Positions 24,385 through 35,399 of a DNA stretch of 64,000 bases are shown one piece after another. This stretch comes from Gymnogyps californianus (taxonomy: Eukaryota; Chordata; Aves; Accipitriformes; Cathartidae). A program made the position numbers and the translations under genes. The notes beneath the pieces are model-generated. The model was not told the DNA's origin and searched no databases. It saw nothing but the letters and a program-made list of their open reading frames with translations. Every line of letters starts with the position of its first letter. Position 1 is the first letter of the stretch. The DNA lies in the NCBI RefSeq assembly GCF_018139145.2, contig NC_059486.1:4340001-4404000 (forward strand). Reading direction: 5' to 3'.

Positions 24385-26583
24385 GCTTCAGTAGCTATCA
24401 GGAGTAAAATTATTTCTACAAGGTGAGTAGCTTCCCTGGTGAGTCACCTTACAGGGTAAGAAGATGCGTTCCCATCAAATGCTGAGACTGAGATGTGCTG
24501 ACTGAAAATATGTTCCCACAACGTGCACCAAAACGTGGCTGTAAATTTTCATCTGTAACTGGTATGCTCTGATGGGCCATGATACTGTTTCCCATGATCA
24601 TAAACAAAAGGCATACTCAGTGCTAACGCTCCCAGAAAACTGGGCAAGAGTAGCCAGAAGACTCGGCAGGGTTGAGTTCCAATCCATCTGTCACAATCAG
24701 AAAACTACAGGGGATCATCTGCAGATTCAGAGAACCTGATCAACACTGTTGCCTTTGCAACTGACAATTCAAAAGCTGTGCCTGGTTGAATTGATCCAGC
24801 TAATCCTAATCAAAACACTACTGTTTAAAATAATCAATTTAATCTATAAAGCAGCTTCTTCCCTCCACTTCTGCAGGACTCATCTCAAAAGGGGAAACCT
24901 TCAATCTACGAGGCAGCTGTGAGATCCAATGCATGGCCCCTGATGACACCAGGAGAGGGCAGCAAGCCTCGCCCATGTCAACCTGACCAGTTTTCTCTAT
25001 TGAAACCATCTCCACTTACCAGGAAACAGGATGATGATGAAAAAAGTACTCTTCTGCCTTACTCTGCCATTGTAAACAGTGCCTTTTCATTCACTGGGAC
25101 AGGATAATCAGACTACCATATCTGAGAAGAAAATACCTTTCTTATAATTGTCCCTAGAGAAGAATGAGGGACAGGGATTTTGACTGAGTAACTTGAGGCT
25201 ATAGCACAGGAGGGCGATGTGGAAAACCATGGTATCTGCTGGAGGATCCAATACCACTAGCAGGCAACTGTGGAGCGTGCAAAGGGGAAGCAAGAGAAAC
25301 TGCAGCTGTCATTTAAAAAAAAAATGGTTCAAAATAGAAGCTGAACAAGAATACTGCTCTTGTAAGAGATTATTTGAAAGCACAGACTATAAGGCTGACG
25401 TCCTCCAGCAAGGAGGGGAAGTCAGCATTTCTCTCAACTGTCAGTTGACAGGCTAAACTGCTTACTATCTGAACCCTTTAAAAATTTTATATTGTTGAGA
25501 TGCCAGAGGAGTTACTTGAAGCTAATCTGATGAGCACTGCTTTCAGTGTGGCTGCTACATTTTCCAGAATGCATTTTTTGAAGATGTTATTTAATTAATG
25601 AATAGCTAAGTAGTGAATTAAAATTGTTTACAAGATTGATACTATTTGCATTGTAATTTCCTCTCCCTCCTATGATTTAAGTACAGTCTCAATAGCCAGT
25701 TTAGATTCATTTTTTCCATTGCAAAAATGCAGGATGTAATTACTAACAGCTGATGAATTAAGAGAGAAATACAATTAAATCTGTACAATAAGTCTCCCTC
25801 AGGAGGTAATCTCAAGCTATTAATAGATGTAATTTTCCACACTCCTAACAGGAGATCCATCACTACTGGGTAGCCATTTTTTGTTGATCCTTAGGGTGGT
25901 AACATAAGCCATATTAAACCATTTATGGAGTAAAAGACAGAATCTTGCCCAGACTAGAACACTAAATTTTTGACCCAACCTTCTGCATGAATCTACTGCT
26001 CCCTTTCTGGCTACGAGGGAGATTAATTGTTGCGGTCTTACAAATGCCCCAGTCCTACTCTCCACGTAACATGTCCTGTATTGCTATTTTGACAAGGACT
26101 GTAACAAGCAGTTGGAAGCAAGGATGCCAGAGTCATCTGCTAAAAGGTCAAGTAGCAAAGCAAGGACAACTGACCATGTGATGCAAAGTTCTTCTTTGCT
26201 TTGTTGTTGATTCAAATCCATGCCAGGCAGAAGCAAGTAAAGCACAGAATCTAAGGGATACTAAGGCACCCCATTTCTGCAGAAGGTAGAGGGAATTAAG
26301 ATACTTAACATGTTTCAAGATTTGGCTATTATGGGTCAGAGGAGAGATGGCTTCACTTAGAAGCCAGCAAGATAAGCTCAGGACCCCTACCTGCATTCTG
26401 CTGTCGTTTAAATGGAGATCCCACTTCCCAGTGAGTTAGGTATCTGCTGTTTGGTAGTGAAGAAAGCTCATGTCACTCCATCTTTAGCATAGTACAGCTG
26501 TCCTGCTAACCAAAGCTTTTGCAGAAATCATTGCTAAGGCATAGCAGAGTCTCCACACACAGCCAGGGAGCTTGCACAGAGTG
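24385..26583. other. SIRT4 3' UTR and spacer to the convergent gene
   Basis: The first part should be SIRT4 3' UTR, but I could not place its end. The remainder holds no gene or repeat that I can support. SIRT4 and the next gene are transcribed towards each other here. Confidence 0.5.
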
Positions 26584-26589
26584 TTTATT
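26584..26589 (-). terminator. Poly(A) signal AATAAA of the unrecognised gene
   Basis: AATAAA on the minus strand, 32 nt after the TAA stop at 26621-26623. This supports the preceding open frame as a true terminal exon. Confidence 0.7.
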
Positions 26590-26620
26590 CGCATAAGTTT
26601 GTCCATGTAAGAAGAGACAT

Positions 26621-26786
26621 TTATGCCTCCTTAGCAGAAGAACTGGGGCTGGGTTTCTCGCTATCCGTGTCATCTTCTGCACCGCCTTGAAACTTGCATG
26701 ACATAGGTGTGTTAAAAACAGAGGCTGCAGGTTTAGTGCCAGTAGAGCCAGCATTTTGAGAAGGCGTGGGAGCATTGCCAAGAAGT
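26621..26786 (-). CDS. Unrecognised gene, terminal exon
   Basis: The acceptor cttgttttag precedes it. The open frame of 55 codons contains GNAPTPSQNAG, FNTPMSCKF and DDTDSEKPSPSSS before TAA at 26621. The frame was chosen for its natural composition and the AATAAA just after its stop. The phase-1 frame is also open but strongly hydrophobic and Leu-rich. Confidence 0.65.
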
Positions 26787-29700
26787 CTAAAACAAGAAAA
26801 CGTTTCCAGTGAGGACTTGGCATTAGCAACATGACAGGTAACTAAACCTCCCACATCTATCCCTGCCTCTTCTCCAGTTCAGCAGCTGAGCCCGTGGGAG
26901 AGGAATCAGGGTGTCTCTTCAGTATCACTAATAAATGAGTCATGTTACCCTGACCCTTCACTGATTACACTATATACTTTTAATCACTAGGACAATGACT
27001 TACAGTAAATGAACATTACAGTAAATTTCCCATGCATGGTTTATTATTATATGTTCATGAGCACATATACAAGTATGAGGCTGAGACAAAGGAGTACTTT
27101 TTTTTTTCTGCTAAGCTGATCCAGCACTACTAAAACTGACTTCTTTTAGAGCAGGATCAGAGCACTTCACCTCTTAACACGTTCCCCAAGACACCACTGA
27201 GAAGTAAGTTTGCTCAACTGAGAAATGCCAGAGAAAGCCTAAAGTTCCTACACCAAAAGCCAGATCTGCATCACTCTGAAGACTGACACCTTCCCCTGTC
27301 ACTCCTTGGGGACTATTTGTGTGGGAAGATGCAATGCAGACAGATAACAACTATCAGAAGATAACTATGTCATTGCAGGTAGCTAGCAAAGACCTGTCCT
27401 GAGAAGTTCGTGTTTCTCAGCTTACTGATGTAGTTACCAGCCTGGAGGGAGTTGGCATGCTGTGGGAAAACACCACGCTCAGTAAAAGAACTGGCCTAGT
27501 GTTCAGCTTTATTCTCTCAGCCTATGCAGAATTTGCAAGGCAGGAGGGTTTTAAAAGGGGGAGAAATGTTATTCCTAACAGACTAAACAAAAGGACAGTA
27601 ATCTTTGTGTTACTGGCTGAAACTAACAGAAAAAGAGTGTTACAGAGCCTGAGCAGTGTTCTCTTCCCCCATCACCAGGAAGGAAACGCAGATCCTTTCT
27701 ATCTACCTTGTCTGCTTTAAGCCAGCCTTTTCCTCCACATGATTCAATCCTCTCCTACCTTTTCTGGCTCACTGTTGTTAGACCAGTCCACCAGTATTTT
27801 AGATCAGGGCTTGAAGTTGTAGCTCTGTCCACCTATGGGTGGCAAAAGTACACATCAGACAACAGCACAAGGACAGTTTTTTACCATGAAATTAGCCGCA
27901 TCAACAGCTTATGCTCTTCCCTTTTTCTTACTGCTGTTCCTACTAGGACAAGCTCCTGAGGTCTGGATAGAGGAGCTGAGAGTGCCTTGTAATAGATTTT
28001 TCTGCCGCTCCTCTGAAAGTGGGGTTGGAGTTACCCAAGGCAAATAAAAGCTACTTCCTATTTGGCAAATCTTGTCTTTGTTTCTGGGCAAATTCTCAGA
28101 GCAAACTTTGTAATTGAGTCCTGCAGCCTGAGAAAGATATTTCACATACTGCGCTCCAGTGAGGGCAGCACAGACTGCAGATGGCCCGGAGGACTTGTGC
28201 CTGGTGGGTATGGTGTAAATGCAGCCTCCCACATCTTACAGTCAGATTGCTCCTACTGACAAACCTGCTTATTCATGACTTCTGGAAAAGGACCGAAGAC
28301 CCTGGCCATGGTGAACTTGGGAGGTTCAGGAACCTTGGAGTGAAGGCGATTAAATCTGCCTTCTAGAGTGTGCGTCTTCCCCCGTGACTGCCTTGGATGT
28401 CGCCCTTTGCCAGTCTTTGCAGCTGTGAGGAGATAAAAAAAAAGTGTTCCAAACCGGTGCCAACTTACTGGTTTCCTCAGTCTATTCATTCAAAACCTGG
28501 GGCTTGGGCAGGACAGATGGAGTCTTCCTTCTAGGGCAGCCCCAGGTAAACAGCAACTGAAAGCGACACTCCTCGGAGGGTGTCTCGAGTCAATGGGAAA
28601 GGAACGAGGAGGGTCTCAGCCAAATGCCTGAAGTCAGAGTTTCTTATCACTATACCCAGCCATTCTCTATGGTGTCTCAGTGCAGCGTTTTTGAGATCTG
28701 AATTAACTTGGCCTTAGCAGTTGTGGGTTTAGATGACATAAAAGATAATAGTGGTGAGAGAATAAATTTACGATAGAGGACTTTGCCTCTCCAGTCCTAC
28801 TGGTCTGGCCATTTTCATCACTGATAGATACTGTGAAAATATCTTTCAGATGCCAAATTCCTCCTGGCTGATGCTTTCTGTAGGGACAGGAAATTCTGGT
28901 ACATGGGCTGTTAAACAGCTTCGATTTGTTTGATTGGAGCCTTAAAAAAAAGAGGTGGATGATGCATTTGGAATAACACCACAAAGGAGCCCATTAATCC
29001 TTTTCCTCCTATCGTATCAGTTCTGTGAGCTTTTCTAACCGCAAGGGTCCCCAGCAGGGGCTGCACAGCTGAGTGCTCTGTCACCTATGCACCCAAGTCC
29101 TGACACATATAGGAAATCATGCAGGGGACACAGACGGACAATAAGAAATTCATACCCACTCACCTTGACAGGACAATTAGGCAAGCAGGTAACAATTACT
29201 AAGGCTAAAAATAAGAGGGGACACACACACAAAAGAAAAAGCATTTTGTGTTAGAGGGGCTCACAATATAGAGCTGTGACTTTTACACACTACAGGCAAG
29301 CAATTTTGAGTGAATGACCTAAGTGCTGCTTGCCCTTGCCAAGACCCAGACAACATATGCAGCTTCAGCATATGCAAATCAGAAATGGTGCCTTTTTGCT
29401 AATAAAAGAGGATTTCTGGGACATTCTGCTATTCCTTTATCAGAGGACTCTTGCAAAAAAAGAAACGTATAGAAAGATTTAGACACGTGCTGCATCCAGA
29501 TTTCCAGTGTGATCCCACATCTTCACATTGGCAAGGGCCAAGGAGAAGGAAATCCAGCTGGACTCTGTAATTCTAAAGACTGAATATCTGCAACAAGTCA
29601 ATCTATGCCCCAGAGTTCATAGTCTCACACAAACTGCTGCTGGTGAGAGGGCAGCAGTGCTTAGCTTCTCACTCAAGCAGGTGGCATATGACAAAAATCA

Positions 29701-32700
29701 GATTATACCCTCCCCTATTTAGCACTTGGCATGACAGAACTTAATTGGGTTTAACAATTGACTCCTGTGTCTGTGCACAGAACTGACCATGGCTGCAGTG
29801 AGGCTCCGTATCTCTCTGTGCACCTACTACTTCTACGATAAAGAAGCTGTGCCTGCAGGTAAGGAAAGCTAGAGGATCCTCAGGAAATTGAGGCTATCAC
29901 ACAAGTGGGATTAAGGCTGCCTTCTTACTAAGATGAGTCCCTTGTTGCTTGGGGAAAACAGCATTGGAGCCGAGACAAGAAGCAAATGCTTTTTGATGCG
30001 TTTTCACAGCTTAGCATGAAGGGGAATAATAACCTCCATTTATTGAGTTGCACACAGCCAAATGGGTTGAAGACAATTCCTAAAGCTCTGCCAGATTTAT
30101 GGTGATTGGCCCTTTTAGTCAGAGGGAAATTTGGAGCTGTGAAGAGCTGATCAAAGAAGAAAGCTTTGTTTTAAAGAGGGTGATGAGCTTGTGGCTCATG
30201 AAAACCACCCAAAAAAATCCAGGAAGTAAGTTTTAGTGATGCCCTGCAAAATGAAGATAAGCCAGATATCTTGCAAAGCAAGTGAATATGTTTCTCCTAT
30301 AGAAACTTGCAGTTGCAGCAAGTGGTTTCTGCTCAGGTGGTGATAAAAGAGGGACATAGAATACTGTATCCAGCAGCAAAACAGTTGATCTCAGGTAATA
30401 TCTTCTAAAAAAGACCACAGAACACCAGACACCTTTCTGGTGCTTTCCCTGAGCTCCTTCTGCAATTCACACTGGCAGTTCCCATGGCAAGAGCTATTTG
30501 GCAGCAGCAAGCAAGGCAGAAGGGACATTTCAGAAAGGTGTGGGCTGAACCACTCCTCCCACCAGCACCCTCCAGTGACCAGAACGTGGTAACACTGCAG
30601 GGCCTTTCCCTCTCCAGCTTGTCCTATTACACTTAACCCTCTGCTGAAGTAGTCTACTAAATACTCTTAGGCTGTTACCAAACCCACAATACCACTACTT
30701 CGCAGTTACAAAAACAAGACAGTGCTTGCACGCAGCATTTAGTAGATGAATCATCTCCACCACTTTACCCGTAACAGAGAGAGAAGGCCTTGCCCTCCTT
30801 TTATGGCACATACTACTGGGATGCAGAAGAACTGGAGTCAGCAGTAGTTGCCCTACTGGTCGCTGCAGCAACACTACTGCTTGGTGTATTGGGGAAGGGA
30901 GCAGAAGTTCCTCTTAGCAGCCTTTTACCCACCTCCCGCACACAGATATGGTGTGAGGGAAGCATGTGCTAGTCACAGGCTAAAGCACAGGGAACAAACA
31001 GCCTACGAGTTCACCTCATCCTCACTGCCAAGAGACAACAGCAGTTCAAGGAGGTAAGGATGCACGACAGAGCAATTAAATCAACTGAACATTTAGGCTC
31101 TTTCTAAACAGAAGGATGCAGTTCAGCTGAATGGGGCACAGACAGCTGAGCATCTTAGCATTTGCTCAGCAAGCCCTCACATCTAGGAAGTCAGGTTCAA
31201 GACCTGTCCTTGTACATACCATTGCAAGCCATCACTTCTGCTCCCTCACTTGTAACACTCTCCACCTATATTCAGTTCTCTTCACATTATCTTAAAAACA
31301 CTTCTCCCGTCTATTAAGCTAGGATAAATTGCATGCTCTCCTCCATACTGCAAGTAACTGTTGTACAAACAGCCACAGCAGAAACACCGTATATGTATAC
31401 AGTGGTATTGAACCTGCTCTTTTCTCTTCAGGTGGCAAAACAGCGTCTGGCTCTGGCAGCAAGTCCTGCCAGGCATGTTTTAGTAGACATGAGCAGTCTA
31501 ACACAGTCCAGAAAGTCACTGAAAATGTCAGAGACAAGCTGGGTAAAGTTTTTATGTTCCAGTCCTCAATAAACAGTCACTGGTCTCTTAAAATTACCAT
31601 GAAAAAAAGTATTCTGAGCCTTGTTCAGATCTCCATACTGCCTCTGTCTTTCCAAGGACCACTCTTCACAATAAATAGGGTAAGAGAGGGTGACCTAAGA
31701 GACATATCTGGGTCCGCATTCCTATGCCAACAGCAAGAACCTTAGCATCCCACCACTAGGCCCAGCCATGCAGACCCAACATACAGCAGAGTTTGTGAAG
31801 CACTCTCTTTAATAGCTGGTTATTTCACTTGATACCAGCAGAGCAGAGTGACTAGCTTTGCAGGATTTTTGCACATCACAGACTTCTCCATGTCTAGCAG
31901 GGTTGGCTATTCCCAAACTACAGCTTGGTGGGCTACAGAAGATTTTTGGTGTTGTGCACACAGTGTAAGTAGTGCGGTTTCTCACATCGCAGCACGCAGG
32001 AGGTGTCCAAGGAGCTGCAGGCCAATGACGCGCTCCACAGGAGCTGGGCCAGCCAGGGGAGTGGGGAGGGACCTTCAACAGTCCGCAGAGAAGAGACAGA
32101 AGCCGGGAAAAGCAGCTCTGCAACAGCTGGCATATGAACCACACAGGATCTGATTTATTGCTGCGTAAGGGCCTTGTCCGTAGCAACACCAAACTGCAGG
32201 AACAGTCAGTGCTGAATAAGAATAATTGTCTAACTTCTGTACAGGCCTATATATACCCACTATATGGCCTAGAAACCAAAAATCAGGCATTCAGCTTGGA
32301 GCCAGAGCAGCAAATATCAAACAGGGACCTCAGTTCCTCTCCTAACTTAAGGCAGTTTTGATACGGACTTCAACAGCAGTAAGTTCTCGCTCTGAAAAGG
32401 AAGTCAAAGTAATATTTTCGATTAAATGGGAAGGGTTTGCAATACCCTTCACTGGATGTGTTGTTTTCTGTATCTTGTTTGCAGAACACTGGCAGTAAAA
32501 GGTGCTTTTGAAATGCTGGATATTAATTACTCAGAAATGTTCTCCCATCTATTCTAACAGACATTTCTGCTCCAAAAGATGCATATTCTTTATGTCTCTT
32601 ATTTTCTGGGGCAGCCAGTCCCAGAGGCAACAGGATAGCCAACAGGCGCACAGTGGATTCAAAGCAAAGAGGAGAACTTTGGTAGTGTTGCCCAGGGGAC

Positions 32701-34824
32701 AGGGCACTAGGCTTGGAAGGATGAGACCAGAGTGAATTCTCAGTCCTTTGATCAATCCAGAAGTCACACTGACACTGAGAAAGCCACTTTGCCCCTCTGC
32801 ATCTGTTTTCCATAATGTAATAGACATAATACTGTGGTCCATGCCTTTTTGTAAGGTATTCTGAGGTCTACTGAGAAAAAGCATGAAAGAGATGGTAGAT
32901 AAACAGTATCACTATTCTCCCCGAGATCTTTCCTGAATGATCAGGAACAAAACTGCTTTAGGAAGGTGAAAGTCAGAGTCAAGCCAGCTGGGCTTTAAAA
33001 CCACTGTTCCAGATACAGATGATATCTGCAATTCTGTGTGCAACCCCCTGCCCTCTCCCTTCTCACAAAGGAAAGATACCCAATTACCACATTCTGCACT
33101 TTTTCCCTTCTGCATAACTAGACAGTGTCAGAGAAGAAGAAAAGCTGAGCCTGAGAGGAAGACCAACAGTACAAGTGTCTAGTGTTGGTCTCCAGGCCCA
33201 AATGGAAACTGAAACACGGTCATTACCACGAGCATAGTTGTTTGCTCTCTGCATGTCTTGTCTCAGCTGGAGTACTTTCTCTTTCATCTCTGCAATGCCC
33301 ATATAGTTAGAGTAATTCAGCTCTCCCTGCAGACCCTGAAAAATCTTGGCCTAGAAAACAACAATAGAGAAAAGGAAGGTAAGACACTGAGACTTCACTT
33401 CTGCAACATAAGCCCACAGAGCCACCATCCCTCCAGCATCTCACACGCCAGCTGCAACAGCTGCAGTGTTGTGTAGGGCTTCCAAGCTCCCGTGCTTGCT
33501 GAGCACAGGGATACCTTCTATTTCAGGTACTCTGCTTCTGGTCTTGGAACAGAAATACAGGCCAGCATGGCAGAAGATCTTCACATACTCTTTGTACTCC
33601 CCATAAGCTTGCAGTAAGTCAGTTCAAGCAATCACTGGCCTGCTCTTAGATTCTTTCCACAATGTTCCTCAAAACCCTAAAGAGCAACTTTGCACAACCC
33701 CTTCAGCCTTCCCACCTGTGCCATTTATTAGGGCCTGCCACTTTACATTATGTGGGAAGATTCCCTATGTATGGGCTCGCTCAGGGGGCTGTTTAAATTT
33801 ACTGTTAGGTCTTTCGCACCGCCAAAGCGGCATGTAAATGAGAAGCATGATCAAGGGACCAAACATATGTGCAGACTTATAAAAATCTGTATGGCGTAAG
33901 ACAGATATAGAATGAATTGGTGCCTTCATCTATCCATTGAGTTTATCTAGGGAATGCTAGCATGCCCCAAATGCTGGATGCCAGGAGTAGATATACTACT
34001 CACCTCAAATCTAGAGAGTTCCTACTACAGGGAAAATTTATACCAAGAGTTTCTGAAATGCTTCCAACTGCACCCCAGCTCTCTTCCCTGCTTGTGATGA
34101 TATAGCTCAAAAGTACAGTGTTTCTTCTAGATAGTGATGGTATTTTACTTTTTTCTCTACAATAGAATTTATCATTACAAAGAGAATTCAGTAATATTTA
34201 CATTTACTTAGGACCTTTACTGCTCTACAAACAATAATTTCAGAATCAAAGCTAGTGTGTGAGGACAGGAGACCTCACCTTGCACTTCCAGCCCTAGGAA
34301 TAATTCATCTTAGCTGTATGACGGGAGCGCATTCAGGATCCTCAGGATTTCTGTGGAGGACCCCAAGAGTTTTGTCAATGTTTCCGGAAAATTCATGTAC
34401 ACAAACACCCAGGGAAAAATAAGCAACAAATATTGGTACAAAACTAGGACTCAATCTGCCTTAAGATGGAGTATCCGGCTGAGACACACATACTCTTTTC
34501 TTAAAAAAAAAAAAAAAAAAATGCAATTCACCATCCTATCTCATTATCATCCTAATATCCTCAAAGATCCAGTGACCTTCACTAGGAAGGCCTTGCAAGT
34601 ACCTTCAAATAAGATATCAAGCCAGCTTCTTCCTTCTCCATCTGTTTCTGCTTTCTCAGAGCCCTCTCACAGATCCTTGGGTTCTGCTCCATGTTTGAGT
34701 ACAGTTCATGCAGGCATTGCTGAGTGTAGGACAAAGACTGCTCCTCAAAGTCCTCTAAGGAAATCAGCTTGCAAAATGATACATTGAGGGGATACTCGTT
34801 GTCAAACTCATCCAAGATCTCCAT
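26621..34824 (-). CDS. Unrecognised multi-exon gene between SIRT4 and PLA2G1B
   Basis: I do not recognise this protein. Supported exons on the minus strand are 34603-34831 (ATG at 34824), 33227-33350, 28265-28422 and the terminal exon 26621-26786; 28035-28127 is a further candidate. The first three join in phase through consensus splice sites and give 168 residues: an acidic start (MEILDEFDNE), then a stretch rich in Glu, Gln, Lys and Leu that reads as coiled coil (to ARGLQ-type and EMKEKVLQLRQDMQRA segments), then a basic part (KGRHPRQSRGK, LEGRFNRLHSK, RVFGPFPE). The terminal exon is Ser/Pro/Glu-rich, ends SSSAKEA and sits 32 nt before AATAAA. It needs entry phase 2 whereas exon 3 leaves in phase 0, so at least one exon between 26.8 and 28.3 kb is unresolved. 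I recall no human gene in this interval. The composition would suit a structural or chromosome-associated protein, but that is a guess. Confidence 0.65.
27886..28047 (+). CDS. Possible small secreted peptide (53 residues)
   Basis: ATG in a fair context (ACC at -3 to -1) opens a frame encoding MKLAASTAYA followed by LPFFLLLFLLG, a typical signal peptide with Lys at position 2, an 11-residue hydrophobic core and a possible cleavage near GQA. A short polar part with two Cys (PCNRFFC) and a stop at 28045-28047 follow. No recognised family and no splice support. It overlaps the convergent candidate exon at 28035-28127 by 13 bp. It may be chance. Confidence 0.22.
   Translation: MKLAASTAYALPFFLLLFLLGQAPEVWIEELRVPCNRFFCRSSESGVGVTQGK
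28035..28127 (-). CDS. Unrecognised gene, candidate extra exon
   Basis: The acceptor ctttctcag precedes it, it has 31 open codons (AAGLNYKVCSENLPRNKDK and onward) and the donor TTGG|gtaact follows. Entry phase 0 fits the exit phase of the exon at 28265-28422, 137 bp upstream. It exits in phase 0, so it does not by itself fix the phase of the terminal exon. Confidence 0.4.
28265..28422 (-). CDS. Unrecognised gene, coding exon 3
   Basis: The acceptor tctcctcacag precedes it and the donor AAGCAG|gtttgt follows. It encodes a basic, Pro-containing segment (KGRHPRQSRGK, LHSKVPEPPKFT, RVFGPFPEVMNKQ). Entry phase 1 matches exon 2 exactly and it exits in phase 0. Confidence 0.68.
29789..29858 (+). 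CDS. Candidate nested first coding exon, plus strand
   Basis: An acceptor-like 'tgtctgtgcacag' ends at 29780, then GACCATGG (a near-ideal start context) opens 23 codons, MAAVRLRISLCTYYFYDKEA to VPA, closed by the consensus donor GCAG|gtaagg in phase 1. The product is not recognised. The combination of start context, composition and donor is better than chance but unproven. Confidence 0.38.
31432..31542 (+). CDS. Candidate nested internal exon, plus strand
   Basis: The acceptor cttttctcttcag precedes it and the donor CTGG|gtaaag follows. Entry in phase 1 fits the exon ending at 29858 and leaves 37 open codons (GGKTASGSGSKSCQACFSRH, then a Gln/Glu/Lys-rich part), exiting in phase 1. Another frame is also open. 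Confidence 0.35.
31992..32150 (+). CDS. Candidate nested terminal exon, plus strand
   Basis: The acceptor tctcacatcgcag precedes it. The frame STQEVSKELQANDALHRSWA, ending SSSATAGI and TGA near 32150, has strong G/C third-position bias typical of coding sequence. It needs entry phase 2, which does not match the exon ending at 31542, so an intervening exon is missing or the model is wrong. Confidence 0.35.
32690..32920 (+). repeat. MIR/CORE-SINE-like relic
   Basis: In order: 'agggcactaggcttggaag', 'gagaaagccactttgcccc' and 'tctgcatctgttttccata', then 'atgtaatagacataatact'. This follows the MIR layout (CTGGAGTCAGACC, CAAGTCACTTAACCTCTCTG, CAGTTTCCTCATCTGTAAAATG, GATAATAATACC) in forward orientation at roughly the right spacing. 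Confidence 0.5.
33227..33350 (-). CDS. Unrecognised gene, coding exon 2
   Basis: The acceptor ttttctag precedes it and the donor CGTG|gtaatg follows. It encodes 41 residues (AKIFQGLQGELNYSNYMG, then IAEMKEKVLQLRQDMQRANN), strongly helical with heptad-like Leu/Met spacing. Entry phase 0 matches exon 1 and it exits in phase 1. Confidence 0.7.
33351..34602 (-). other. Intron 1-2 of the unrecognised gene
   Basis: I see no exon or RNA gene. A 19-nt A tract lies at 34503-34521. Confidence 0.6.
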
Positions 34825-34831
34825 TCTGTAC
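34603..34831 (-). CDS. Unrecognised gene, first coding exon
   Basis: The acceptor 'ctgtcatctttgatcag' on the minus strand precedes the exon, ATG is at 34822-34824 and the donor TTGAAG|gtactt follows. It encodes 74 residues from MEILDEFDNEYPLNV to EKEEAGLISYLK, acidic then heptad-like. The 7 bases before the ATG are 5' UTR, so an upstream non-coding exon is expected. Confidence 0.7.
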
Positions 34832-35399
34832 CTGATCAAAGATGACAGGGCAGGCTGTATGCTCTCCTCCAGCTGATGGAGGCAAGAGAGCTATTTTCTG
34901 GTGATGAACCAGGGCCTTCCTCCTGCCCTGTCAGCAAATAGGGGCATAAGCAGCCCCTGCCACAGGAGCTCACCAACACCCTCCTGAAAGCCTCTGCCAG
35001 TAAAACTGCCTCTGTAGCGTGATAGCTCCAAGTCTGGGTGGAAGCTTTGGCACAGGACCTTGTCAGGACAGGAAAACTGGGGCAGATACTGTCCCTCAGA
35101 GAGGGTCCCAGCCCTCCCCTGACTTCTAGGCCAACATTACCTCTTTCCCTACAGCTCCTGACCAGGAACAGCACTAGGGAGGGGAAGACCTCCCCAGGGT
35201 AAGCACATACAGGTCTCTCAGAGCACTGAACAGCCAAACAGCTCAAGCTCCTCACGCAGCAATGCCCCGAGCAATACGCACCCAAAAGAGAGACAGCTGC
35301 TGCACTGTAGCCAATGCGTGGGCAGCCCGAGGAGCAGTGCCTCCCCTCCACGCTCACCGGGAGAGTCGGGGAGGGCGGGAGGGCCGCCCTGAGGAGACC

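Larger units (their letters stand above)
28423..33226 (-). other. Large intron of the unrecognised gene
   Basis: A 4.8-kb interval between exons 2 and 3. On the opposite strand it holds the candidate exons at 29781-29858, 31432-31542 and 31992-32150, and a MIR-like relic near 32.7-32.9 kb. A minus-strand open segment at about 28770-28880 has splice-like borders but the wrong phase. Confidence 0.5.

Noticed and set aside
28770..28880. Minus-strand open segment KHQPGGIWHLKDIF as a further exon
   Set aside because: It has a good acceptor but needs entry phase 2, whereas the preceding exon leaves in phase 1 and joins the exon at 28422 directly in phase.
30790..30972. Plus-strand frame with a hydrophobic Ala/Leu/Val stretch resembling a membrane segment
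   Set aside because: No splice sites at its borders and no consistent phase with the neighbouring candidate exons.
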